A DNA stretch of 43,392 bases, taken from contig CAITYF010000024.1 of the NCBI GenBank assembly GCA_903896545.1, positions 1-43,392 on the forward strand, given 5' to 3'. Shown here one piece after another: positions 23,566 through 31,670 of the stretch. The DNA comes from an uncultured Myxococcales bacterium (GTDB taxonomy: Bacteria; Myxococcota_A; UBA9042). The stretch's first letter is position 1. Each line of letters opens with the position of its first letter. The notes under the pieces are model-generated. The model saw only the letters and a program-made list of their open reading frames with translations. It had not been told where the DNA came from and made no database searches. Position numbers and translations under genes: made by a program.

Positions 23566-25206
23566 TCAGTACACCTTCTCGATTTTGATCGCCTTGTAGT
23601 ACGCCTGCAGAATCTGGCGAAAATCCTGGCCCGCCTTGGCGCGACCAAATGCGCCGGTCTGGTCCATACCAACGCCGTGACCAAAGCCCGCGCCGGTGAA
23701 GACCCAAGTCTGCGGCGCGCCATCGCTGCCGACAGGACCTGGTTTGACCAAGAACAGCGACGAACGCAGCCCTTTGGGTCCCGCCGAGCCACCCAGCGAC
23801 TTGCGGATGTGGAGTTCGCCCGCAAGCGTCTTCTTGCGGCCGTCCATGAGCGTCAGTTCCACCTCAATCGCGCGCCCCGATACGCCGCGACGGGTCACGC
23901 GAATCTCCTTGACCGCCTTCGCGAGCTGCGCGCTTTCGCGGATGTCCGCCGCGCTCTTTTCCGTGCGCCACCGGCAGGCTTCCCCGTTCAAGCCCGACGC
24001 CGCAGCCCAGCTTTCGTCCTTGCTGTTGAGGAGCGCCGCGACTGCCTCGTCGGTCGGGCCGCCCGCAAGCGCATCCTTGCCGCCGGGAACGAGATCCGCC
24101 ACGCCGCGCAGCGCTTCTTGCGGCCGACCCGGCCAAACCAGCTCATTGTTCTCCGTGTGACCACCGGACACCGCGTGATAATACGCGTCGACCAGGCGCC
24201 CGTCCGGGTTGACCATGACCAACCCGCGCGTGTCCTGCACGGCTTGAGCGATCCGCGCGCTGACCTTGCCCGCGCCCGTGTACGCCTGACAGTGCACTTC
24301 CGAGCAAATCGCAAACGGGTCCGTCGCGTGGCGGGTGCCCACTTTGGCCAGCATGTCCGTGCGCGCCGCCACCGCTTGCGCGCGCAGCGTGGCTTCCGGC
24401 GCGGAGTGGAAAATCTCTGACGCCACGACACCTTCCAGAATCTGCTCCAGCGCCGCTTCGCTCACGACTTCCAGTCCGTGGTCATTGCTCGGCACCAGGT
24501 AAACGCGACCGGGCAATTCACGTTCGATGCGCTGGCCCTTGCGCGTGCCCACGACGTGCAGCATCCCTTTCCCCACCGCCTCAAACCAGAGCACGTCCGC
24601 CGCGCGCACTTCGCCGCTGCCGCTTTTGGCCACAAGTGTCGCGTTGGGCGGCTGTCCAACCGTCGCGTGAGTCTGCAGATCCTCGCCAAATTGTTGCTCC
24701 AGCCCCTGAGCAGTCGCTTCGGCCGCGGCGTGATCGGCAAAAATCGCGTCCAAGCACAGGAGCGTCTGCCGCGAATCAAAAGACCGACCTTTCAGGCTGT
24801 ACGTCGCGCCGCTTGCTACGGTCTTGATCGCCAAACCGCGCTCTTTCCAAAGCGTGCGTTTCTGCCGGAGCACGTCGAAGTCCCAGTCTGGTGCCTGCGC
24901 CAGCACGACGTAGTGCTGCAGCACAGCAGGTTTGGCATCGGTAGGCTGAACTTCGACGCTCGTTTGCACGCGGAATTCCACCTGGCCGTCGCCGGTGCCC
25001 AAAATCCGCAGGCCGCCCGCCGCTGAAATTTCGACTTTGTCCTGATGCCCCAGCACGGACAGCGGCACAAGCGGGTCTCCGTCGGCCCCCAAGCGCAGAA
25101 CGTCGCGGTAGAGACTGGCCGTACGATCCGAGTGTCCCAACGGGTCGCCCTGTGCAAAGGCCACAGACGGCAGGAGAAATCCAATCAGGAGCAGCAACAC
25201 ACGCAT
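23566..25206 (-). CDS. Secreted SpoIID/LytB-domain protein
   Basis: About 546 residues. A signal peptide ends near SVAFA. Residues about 25-240 are a beta-rich region of unknown role. The SpoIID domain follows, with LEGVVASEI, APEATLRAQAVAARTDML, FAICSEVHCQAYTG, and DAYYHAVSGGHTE. It closes with GFGHGVGMDQTGAFGRAKAG near the C-terminus. SpoIID of Bacillus is a lytic transglycosylase acting on stripped glycan strands, and the conserved EAxLRAQAVAARTY-like region with its Glu is retained. A role in cell-wall remodelling is inferred. ATG 25206 is preferred over a GTG three codons earlier. Confidence 0.85.
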   Translation of the reverse strand: MRVLLLLIGFLLPSVAFAQGDPLGHSDRTASLYRDVLRLGADGDPLVPLSVLGHQDKVEISAAGGLRILGTGDGQVEFRVQTSVEVQPTDAKPAVLQHYVVLAQAPDWDFDVLRQKRTLWKERGLAIKTVASGATYSLKGRSFDSRQTLLCLDAIFADHAAAEATAQGLEQQFGEDLQTHATVGQPPNATLVAKSGSGEVRAADVLWFEAVGKGMLHVVGTRKGQRIERELPGRVYLVPSNDHGLEVVSEAALEQILEGVVASEIFHSAPEATLRAQAVAARTDMLAKVGTRHATDPFAICSEVHCQAYTGAGKVSARIAQAVQDTRGLVMVNPDGRLVDAYYHAVSGGHTENNELVWPGRPQEALRGVADLVPGGKDALAGGPTDEAVAALLNSKDESWAAASGLNGEACRWRTEKSAADIRESAQLAKAVKEIRVTRRGVSGRAIEVELTLMDGRKKTLAGELHIRKSLGGSAGPKGLRSSLFLVKPGPVGSDGAPQTWVFTGAGFGHGVGMDQTGAFGRAKAGQDFRQILQAYYKAIKIEKVY

Positions 25207-25266
25207 CAGCACCACCCGTTTCCGCCGCGGAGAGTGCCCGCACGGATCCGGCTTGTCCAGACAACG

Positions 25267-25923
25267 TTACGACTGCACGACGTTCAGGCGCAGCGCCAAC
25301 TTCACCAGATCGGTCTTGTTGTGCAGATGCAGCTTCTCCATCAGGTTGGCGCGATGGCGGTTAGCCGTGTGCGCAGAAATGCCGAGAATCTTGGCAATCT
25401 CCGGCCCGGTCCGACCTTCTGCGATGAGCGTCAGCACTTCGCGTTCCCGCGGCGAGAGACCGGCGAGCTCCTGATCTTCCGGCGCCGTCTCCGGATGCAG
25501 CGCGGCCTCCACGACCAAGTCTGCGACAGACGGATCGAGCCACGTGCGCCCTTCGAGCACGCTACGCAGCGCAGCCACCAGCTCGCGGGCCATGACGCCT
25601 TTGGGCAGGTAGCCTTTCGCACCCAGCTTCAGCGCGCGGATCACGTAGGCGCGATCCGTGTACTGCGAGACGATGGCCACCTTCGTATGCGGGCTGACCG
25701 TGTGCAGTTCCGCAAGCACGTCCAGACCGCTCAAGTCCGGCATGGAAATGTCCAGCAACAGCAGGTCCGGCTGATGGCGCGCGCACTCCCGCAGCGTCTC
25801 ACGGCCCGTTGCCGCTTCTGCCACAATCAACGCCTCTGGCATCCGCGCTTCGATGAGGCCGCGAATTCCTTCGCGAACCAGCGTGTGATCGTCTGCCAGG
25901 ATGACTTTCGGCTGCCACGCCAT
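25267..25923 (-). CDS. NarL/FixJ-type response regulator
   Basis: A 218-residue two-domain regulator. The receiver has the acidic pair at DDH, phospho-acceptor D58 (LLLLDISMPDLSG) and the Lys in LPKG. The LuxR-type helix-turn-helix lies at about 150-212, with LSPREREVLTLIAEGRTGPEIAKI written as consecutive family motifs LSPREREVL and EIAKILGIS. The start is set by the ribosome binding site GGAGGGCAAG just before ATG 25923. An earlier ATG at 25935 overlaps the kinase stop. It is the natural partner of the heme-bearing kinase immediately upstream. Target genes probably include the adjacent cytochrome, but no operator was identified. Confidence 0.9.
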   Translation of the reverse strand: MAWQPKVILADDHTLVREGIRGLIEARMPEALIVAEAATGRETLRECARHQPDLLLLDISMPDLSGLDVLAELHTVSPHTKVAIVSQYTDRAYVIRALKLGAKGYLPKGVMARELVAALRSVLEGRTWLDPSVADLVVEAALHPETAPEDQELAGLSPREREVLTLIAEGRTGPEIAKILGISAHTANRHRANLMEKLHLHNKTDLVKLALRLNVVQS

Positions 25924-25934
25924 CTTGCCCTCCA

Positions 25935-28169
25935 TTATCCGTGAAACGGTACGTCAAAGACGATGCGCAAGCCACCGCCTGGCGAGGTCTCGAACTCGAC
26001 TGTACCACCCATTTGCACAATGCGTTCGCGCATGCCCAGCAGGCCCCACCGCGGCCGCGGCGCGGTCGTGGTCAACAGCGCGGGATCCATGCCCTTGCCA
26101 TCGTCCTCGATCCAGCCCATCAGCCGACCACCTTCACCGCGCGATCGTCCTTCAATGTGCAACCGCATCGTGACTTTCTTGGCCTGCGCGTGGCGAACAA
26201 TGTTCGTTGCCGCTTCCTGAAAGACCCGATACACGGTGTTTTCCACGTCCTTGGGCACGGCGATGTCGCCGCCTTCCACGTCCAACGTGAACTTCAGGCC
26301 CGCCGACGTGATGATGTTCTGGCCGGTCGCGCGCACCGCTTCCACCAGCCCCATGTCGTCGAGCACCGCCGGTCGCAGCCGCCGCACCAGCCGATTGATG
26401 CCGTCCAGGATCCGTTTGACCAGATCCTTGGCCTTGTTCAACTGTGCTTCGACCTCTGGCAGACCGTCACTCGGAATGGTCTCCAGCTGGAGCGCCAGCG
26501 CCGTCAGTTCCTGCGACGTTTCGTCGTGGATCTCGCGGGCGATGTGCTTGCGCTCCTCGGCTTCCGCCTCGAACAAGTGCCGCAGCATCCGGTTCTTGTG
26601 CTCTTGCTCCAGACGCAGCTGTTCGTACAGCAGACTGCGTTCCACCAGCGATTGCACCTGACCGCCGATGACCGCCATCGTCGGGCCGATCAGGCGACTC
26701 ACGGATTCGCTCGCTTCAGGCACACCGATCCACAGTTCACCTTGCAGCGTATCCGGTACCGAAATGCGTTGGACGTAGAACAGCTTGGTGCCGTGCGTGT
26801 CTTCCAGGGCGATGCCGCGCGCTTCGAGATCGGCAACCGGCACTTGTGCACGCCCGCCAGCGACGGATTCCAGCAGTTCCGCCATCGACCCTTCCGCCCG
26901 CAGCGTGATGCCGTGCGCGCTGAAGAAGTCGCTGCCCAACGGACCGCCGCGCAGGTGCAGCAGCACGGAACTCACGGCTTTGCTGGCCGCGACGCCTTCC
27001 GCAAGCCCCATCAGGTTCTGGCGGATATCCAGCAGCGGCTGAATCGGCTGGCTTGTCCGCACCGAATGCACCGGCGCGTCGGGCTTGATCGGCACGACCG
27101 TCCCCTTCTTGACGCGGATCGCCTCGATCGAGTTCGCCAACTGGCTGAACTCGTCGTGCCCATGCACAGCCGCGCCGTGTTCAAGCACGAGAGCGTTGGC
27201 CGTCTCGGTCAGTTGTCGCATTGGCCGAAGTACCCTCCGTGAAAGCAAGAGGTAGAACCCGACGAAGCAACCAAAGATGAGGCAAACCAGGGCCGTCGAT
27301 GCGTAGACGGTCTCCACCATCGGCGCGTAGAGCCGCTGCGTACCTTCACGCACCGTGACGGTCCACTCCGTACCCGGCACGGGCGCAACCGTCGTGATTT
27401 CGGTCTCGCGGTTGTTGGCTTCGTGGCCGCCGTCGTTGTGACCTTTCACGTGGCACGAGTGGCACTGCATCTGCGCTTCACCGCCCAACCGCACCTTGTC
27501 GGTGAAATAGGTGCCGTGAACTGCGGAGATGTAGCGCTCGTCCTTCTGGGTGGAAAACAGCGCCACGCCGATCGAGTCCAGCAGCTGCAAGCGCGACTGG
27601 TCATTCACCAGGAAGTAGCTGAATACGCGCTGGAAGTTTGGCGCATCCAGACGCAGGTAGAGGACGGCCGCGGTCCACTTCTTCGCCTCGCCTTCACCGG
27701 TCGTCCGGCCTTGGGCAATCGCGATGCGCGGGTGCTTGTCGAGGCCCTTCCACAGGTCGGTGACCACCGGCTGTTTGGACTTCTCTGCGCGCCGCAAGAG
27801 CGCCAACAGCACATCCGACGGCGGCAGGCCGGCGGGGTTGGCATCCGCGGCGATGAGCTGCCGCGTCTGGTCAAAGAGCGCCACGCCATCCTGATCCAGT
27901 GTGGTCGCACGCACCGCAGCAAGCTCAGCAGCCAGCGCCTTCTTGTCGATGTCCGGCTTGGTGCCGGCGTCGAGCAGCCGCGTCAGCTGCGCCTTTTCCG
28001 CGTCTACCAGACCGCCGACCACCCGCGCCACGCTGCGGGCAAAGAGCAGATTCTGGTCCAGCGAGTGGTTGATCGCCCGACGGAAGGACCACGTTTCAAA
28101 CGCGACCGTCGCAGTGATGGTGATGGCAGACAGAATGAGAAAATAAATGAGGAATCTACGGCGAATCAT
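25935..28169 (-). CDS. Sensor histidine kinase with a periplasmic c-type heme site
   Basis: A 744-residue NarL-partner kinase. Membrane helix 1 spans residues 6-26 and helix 2 about 289-309, enclosing a periplasmic sensor of about 260 residues. Near its end is one heme c motif, CHSCH (236-240), in a His-rich setting (VKGHNDGGHE). A HAMP region follows (310-355), then a GAF-like domain (about 370-510). The HisKA_3 region has H548 in HIAREIHDE, and the HATPase domain has N656 and DDGKGM. Heme attachment at the periplasmic face suggests sensing of redox state or a small ligand such as NO, CO or O2. The ATG follows GGAGGAGG and lies 2 bases after the cytochrome gene, with the regulator gene overlapping its stop. 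Confidence 0.9.
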   Translation of the reverse strand: MIRRRFLIYFLILSAITITATVAFETWSFRRAINHSLDQNLLFARSVARVVGGLVDAEKAQLTRLLDAGTKPDIDKKALAAELAAVRATTLDQDGVALFDQTRQLIAADANPAGLPPSDVLLALLRRAEKSKQPVVTDLWKGLDKHPRIAIAQGRTTGEGEAKKWTAAVLYLRLDAPNFQRVFSYFLVNDQSRLQLLDSIGVALFSTQKDERYISAVHGTYFTDKVRLGGEAQMQCHSCHVKGHNDGGHEANNRETEITTVAPVPGTEWTVTVREGTQRLYAPMVETVYASTALVCLIFGCFVGFYLLLSRRVLRPMRQLTETANALVLEHGAAVHGHDEFSQLANSIEAIRVKKGTVVPIKPDAPVHSVRTSQPIQPLLDIRQNLMGLAEGVAASKAVSSVLLHLRGGPLGSDFFSAHGITLRAEGSMAELLESVAGGRAQVPVADLEARGIALEDTHGTKLFYVQRISVPDTLQGELWIGVPEASESVSRLIGPTMAVIGGQVQSLVERSLLYEQLRLEQEHKNRMLRHLFEAEAEERKHIAREIHDETSQELTALALQLETIPSDGLPEVEAQLNKAKDLVKRILDGINRLVRRLRPAVLDDMGLVEAVRATGQNIITSAGLKFTLDVEGGDIAVPKDVENTVYRVFQEAATNIVRHAQAKKVTMRLHIEGRSRGEGGRLMGWIEDDGKGMDPALLTTTAPRPRWGLLGMRERIVQMGGTVEFETSPGGGLRIVFDVPFHG

Positions 28170-28171
28170 GG

Positions 28172-29482
28172 CTATTCCTCCTCCGTACCGGTGGTTGCGG
28201 CAGGGACCGGGATCGAGGGCTTCTTGCCCGTCCGGTCGTAGTACTTGGTGTCGCCGTCGTGGCAGGCGCCTGTGCAGCTACCGCCCGTCGGCGTGGCCTG
28301 GAACACACCAGGCGCGGCGTCCTTATCGTCCGACTTCAAGCGAATCAACCCGCGTTCGGCTTCAGAGCCGTGCGACGCGTGGCACTTGAGGCACAGCCCC
28401 GCCGAGTGACCGATGTCATCTGCGTGCTGACGGTGGTGATCGTCCTTCGGGTCCGAGAAGGCGGTAATGGTTGTCGCATCCGGCATCGCCAGAGCGCCCT
28501 GTACGTTGGAATGGCACCGCAGGCAGAACGCTTCGTCAGGCTTCGGCCCATAGCGGAAGAGGTAGGCAGGCGCCATGACCTTGTGGCACTCGCCGCACTT
28601 GTTCTGTGCAAACGGCTTGTGTTTGGACTTCAGGTCCTCCGGCGCATCGTGGCACTTCGAGCAAATTGCGCCCTGATTCTGCTTGTCCATCTGGTAGTGG
28701 ATTTGGCCCTTGGCAACTTCATGGCAGTCGAGGCACTCGGTGCCGCCACCGTGCTCCTTGCCGAAGGTTGAGTCGGGGTGGCACTTTTGGCACGACTCCT
28801 TGTTCGTCGCGGCAAACGCCGTCTTTGCCACCGCCGGCGTTGCGCCTTCGGTGTGCTTGCCATCGTGGCACTCAAAGCACTTCTTGGTCTCGACGATACC
28901 CGCAAGTGGGTCCTTCGCCTCAGCCCGGGTCGGGTGCGCGACCGCGCCCGAGTGGCAGGTCACGCACGCGAGCCCCAACTCGCCGTGCCGCTTGTGCGCC
29001 ATCACGCGGTTGTGTCGGTCGGCGGCGCGTGCCGTCTCCGGGTGACACCGCACGCAGTTCGCGCTCACGATGTCCTCGTGCCGCTTCTCCAGATGAATGT
29101 CCTCGATTTTCGTGGCCGTCAGGTGCGTGTACAGCTGCGCCATGCCTGCGGTTTTCGCCGCGATGTAGCCCGACAGCCCCGGCCGCGCGTGGCAGTCGAT
29201 GCAGCGGATAGAGCCGTGCCGCGAGCCTTCCCACGTGTCGAAGTTATGGCCCATTTCATGGCAGCTGTTGCAGAACTGCGGCATTTCTGTGCGGTGGTAG
29301 ACATCCATACCGGATGCCGCCACCCACACCGTCGCCAGCCCAAGGAGCAGCAGGTACACCCAGAAGAACCGCAGACTAATGCGGGCGATCAGCCGCGCCC
29401 GCCGACGCCATGTCGGTTGCTCAAGCAGGCTTTGGTCCTGTGAGCGGGCGAGCCGTTCGAGAAAGGAATCGAAGCGGGTCAT
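28172..29482 (-). CDS. NapC/NirT-type membrane-anchored multiheme cytochrome c (11 CxxCH plus one CxxxCH)
   Basis: A 436-residue cytochrome. One membrane helix (about 34-56) anchors the N-terminus, and the rest is periplasmic. The first hemes follow the NapC/NirT/NrfH pattern (MPQFCNSCHEMGHNFDTWEGS, then IRCIDCH). Eleven CxxCH motifs are present: CNSCH, CIDCH, CVRCH, CVTCH, CFECH, CQKCH, CLDCH, CSKCH, CGECH, CLRCH and CLKCH. A twelfth site near the C-terminus is CTGACH, a CX3CH spacing. Proteins of this type take electrons from quinol and pass them to periplasmic reductases; the acceptor here is unknown. ATG 29482 is chosen because GGAGG lies 9 bases upstream. It heads an operon with the kinase and regulator genes. 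Confidence 0.92.
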   Translation of the reverse strand: MTRFDSFLERLARSQDQSLLEQPTWRRRARLIARISLRFFWVYLLLLGLATVWVAASGMDVYHRTEMPQFCNSCHEMGHNFDTWEGSRHGSIRCIDCHARPGLSGYIAAKTAGMAQLYTHLTATKIEDIHLEKRHEDIVSANCVRCHPETARAADRHNRVMAHKRHGELGLACVTCHSGAVAHPTRAEAKDPLAGIVETKKCFECHDGKHTEGATPAVAKTAFAATNKESCQKCHPDSTFGKEHGGGTECLDCHEVAKGQIHYQMDKQNQGAICSKCHDAPEDLKSKHKPFAQNKCGECHKVMAPAYLFRYGPKPDEAFCLRCHSNVQGALAMPDATTITAFSDPKDDHHRQHADDIGHSAGLCLKCHASHGSEAERGLIRLKSDDKDAAPGVFQATPTGGSCTGACHDGDTKYYDRTGKKPSIPVPAATTGTEEE

Positions 29483-29779
29483 GGGAGGAATCCTCCAGCG
29501 CACGTGGCGCGTGCAGGGACAAGGGCACGGCTACAGCCGAAAGTGGCTGGCCGTTGGGTGAGAGCGAAAGGAACGATGAGGGTGGCTTTCCACAGTGAGT
29601 CTCCGAGGTGCCGTGCGCCGGGTACCGCGCTGTGGATGCGGCTGGTGCACGAGCTTCCTAGGACACAAGGTACGCGCGTGTGCACCAGCCTGACATTCAG
29701 CGAATGGGCCAATTCAGGGGCAGCAAACCTACCATTTCGAGGTAGCGCGGAAACGCCAGTCCAGCATGGTATGTTCATG
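29483..29779. other. Intergenic region upstream of the cytochrome operon, with an 11-bp inverted repeat
   Basis: These 297 bases hold no gene. The strongest structure is a perfect 11-bp inverted repeat, GGCTGGTGCAC at 29640-29650 and GTGCACCAGCC at 29680-29690, with a 29-base spacer and no T-run. Smaller palindromes are at 29729-29745 (CTACC/GGTAG) and 29763-29781 (AGCATG/CATGCT, overlapping the upstream stop). At 29484-29496 GGAGGA-A-TCCTCC surrounds the cytochrome ribosome binding site. The large repeat could be a regulator site for the operon; no sigma-70 promoter was convincing. Confidence 0.45.
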
Positions 29780-31546
29780 CTATGAGCGTCCAACCGGACG
29801 TGGTGCAGCGCGCAACGCAAGCTCGGCGACGTACAGCGTGCCGACCGACGAACACTGCAGCTTGAGCGATGAAAATCCTGGTGTTTCTGCCAAATCGAAG
29901 GTCGGATCAACCTCAACCCCGCCGCCATGCGCCACGGCAACGGCACGCGCGAGGGCTGGTGCATTTGAGGGATCAAGCACCACTGCGCCGCCTGGCCGAC
30001 TCGCCCATGCTGCGAGAAACACAACACCGGCAGTCTCGTGGGCAAAAACCACCACGTGCCCATCTGCGCCCGCCTGTTCCGCCGCCGCGCGCGCAAGCCG
30101 CTGCATCAACTCGCGCAACTGGTAGCGCACGCCAAACGTCTGGGCACTTGTCGCCGACAAGGTGTGCCAGCGGACCTGCGGCGCCTCCCGCTTCAGATCC
30201 CAGAGCAAGATGAGCGCCAACGACTTCAGGTCAACGTCTTCACGCTCGTCGTGCGCTTCGCGTCCCATCGTCGCCACGTCCGCGGCCAGACGCCGCACGC
30301 GGCCAAGCCGCGCGTCAAACCGCAGCACGGTCGAACCGCTTTGCGGCGCGGGAATGAGCGACTCCGCCAGCACGGTCCCGTAGAGCTGCCAGCCGACGTG
30401 TTCGGACGCCGGCGCAATGGGCACGTAGTCCGCGTGAACCGCAGCGTTTTCCGGCGTCATCCACAGCGCGAGTACCGCAGCGCGTTCCCCAGCGGGATCG
30501 GTCAACGCCATGAGCGCTGGACCATCGTCGTCGCCTTCCGGCAGGGCCCACCCTTGTTCGCGCGCCGCCGCGAGCTGGCCCGCCTTGACGCCTGGCACTT
30601 GCAACGCCCAGCAACCGGCAAGCGACAAGCCGTTGTGGGCGAACCGCGCGGTCGCCTGACGATTGGCCGCGACGATCCAACCGCGGGCATCGATGAGAAG
30701 CACCGGTCCGGGCTGCCGTTCCAGCACGCCCGCCAGCCTACGACCTGCGCGCTCGATCCCGACGCGACCGTCCAGATCCAACGTGAGCGCTTGAACCGCG
30801 CGCGTCACGTCGTCGATCTCGTCCGCCGCACCAACCGACAGCACCGTCGCGCGCGCGCCCGTCCGAAGTAGGTCCAGGAGGTGCCGCAGGTGTCGCAGGC
30901 GGAACACCACGTTGCGACCGAGCAAGAGCGCAATGATAATGAACAGCAAGAGCGTGGCCAGCACACCTCCCCAAATCGTGCGACGGCTGTTCTCCTGTTG
31001 CTGACCTGTCAACGCATCGTCATCCAGATCGATCAACAGGACGCCTACCGCCGAGCCTTCCACCGCATCGTGGCAATGCAAACAGGCTTCATCCAGAAGA
31101 ATCGGCTGGACTGCGCGGTAGACGTGTTCGCCAGCGGTGTTCTCAAATCGGATCGCCCGCGCGCGTTTTTGGGGCGCGATGCCCGGCTGGTGACACGCCA
31201 CACAACTCGGATCGCTTTTTTGCATCATCGTGCCGAGCGACGCCGGGTCAGTGGCAAACGCCACCTTGCCTTCCTTGTTGACGATCCGCAGCGACTTGAT
31301 GGGCTGCATCTCGGCGAACCGCGCCAATTCCCGCTGAATCCGCGGCCGATCCTTGGCAAGCATCGCTTCACGCAGGTCACTCAGGACCATGCGGTTGATC
31401 AAGTCGGCGTAGACGTCGAGGGTCTCAGAGCTCTGTTGTGCGGCGTCGCGGCGCTGCACGTAGAACAACGCGCCGACCAAGGCAAGCGCCACGACGACTG
31501 CGGGAACTGCGATACGGAGGCCAATGCGGCTGTAGGCGAACGCCAT
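29780..31546 (-). CDS. Diheme membrane sensor with degenerate histidine-kinase region
   Basis: A 588-residue protein. Membrane helices at about 11-30 and 191-211 flank a periplasmic domain with two heme c motifs, CVACH (115-119) and CLHCH (155-159). This arrangement recalls DUF3365/Tll0287-like heme sensors. A HAMP segment (212-265) and a PAS-like domain (about 270-400) follow. Residues 410-588 look like the remains of HisKA/HATPase: no His-Glu phosphorylation box is present around residue 425, and the glycine-rich ATP motifs are missing. It may act as a regulator or scaffold rather than an active kinase. The ATG follows AGGGAAAAG. It lies upstream of the cytochrome operon, same direction. 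Confidence 0.82.
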   Translation of the reverse strand: MAFAYSRIGLRIAVPAVVVALALVGALFYVQRRDAAQQSSETLDVYADLINRMVLSDLREAMLAKDRPRIQRELARFAEMQPIKSLRIVNKEGKVAFATDPASLGTMMQKSDPSCVACHQPGIAPQKRARAIRFENTAGEHVYRAVQPILLDEACLHCHDAVEGSAVGVLLIDLDDDALTGQQQENSRRTIWGGVLATLLLFIIIALLLGRNVVFRLRHLRHLLDLLRTGARATVLSVGAADEIDDVTRAVQALTLDLDGRVGIERAGRRLAGVLERQPGPVLLIDARGWIVAANRQATARFAHNGLSLAGCWALQVPGVKAGQLAAAREQGWALPEGDDDGPALMALTDPAGERAAVLALWMTPENAAVHADYVPIAPASEHVGWQLYGTVLAESLIPAPQSGSTVLRFDARLGRVRRLAADVATMGREAHDEREDVDLKSLALILLWDLKREAPQVRWHTLSATSAQTFGVRYQLRELMQRLARAAAEQAGADGHVVVFAHETAGVVFLAAWASRPGGAVVLDPSNAPALARAVAVAHGGGVEVDPTFDLAETPGFSSLKLQCSSVGTLYVAELALRAAPRPVGRS

Positions 31547-31670
31547 ACGGCTTTTCCCTGCGCGTCAGAACCCCAGCACGCGGGGCAAACGCGCGGCGTA
31601 CGGTACGCTCGGCGGGTCGACTCGGCAAGGCGCGAATGAGGTCGGGCGAGGCTTCTTTGTCTCACTTCTG

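Noticed and set aside
23564..23707. N-terminal extension of AroC
   Set aside because: It overlaps the end of the SpoIID-like gene in another frame; chorismate synthases begin at the residue chosen.
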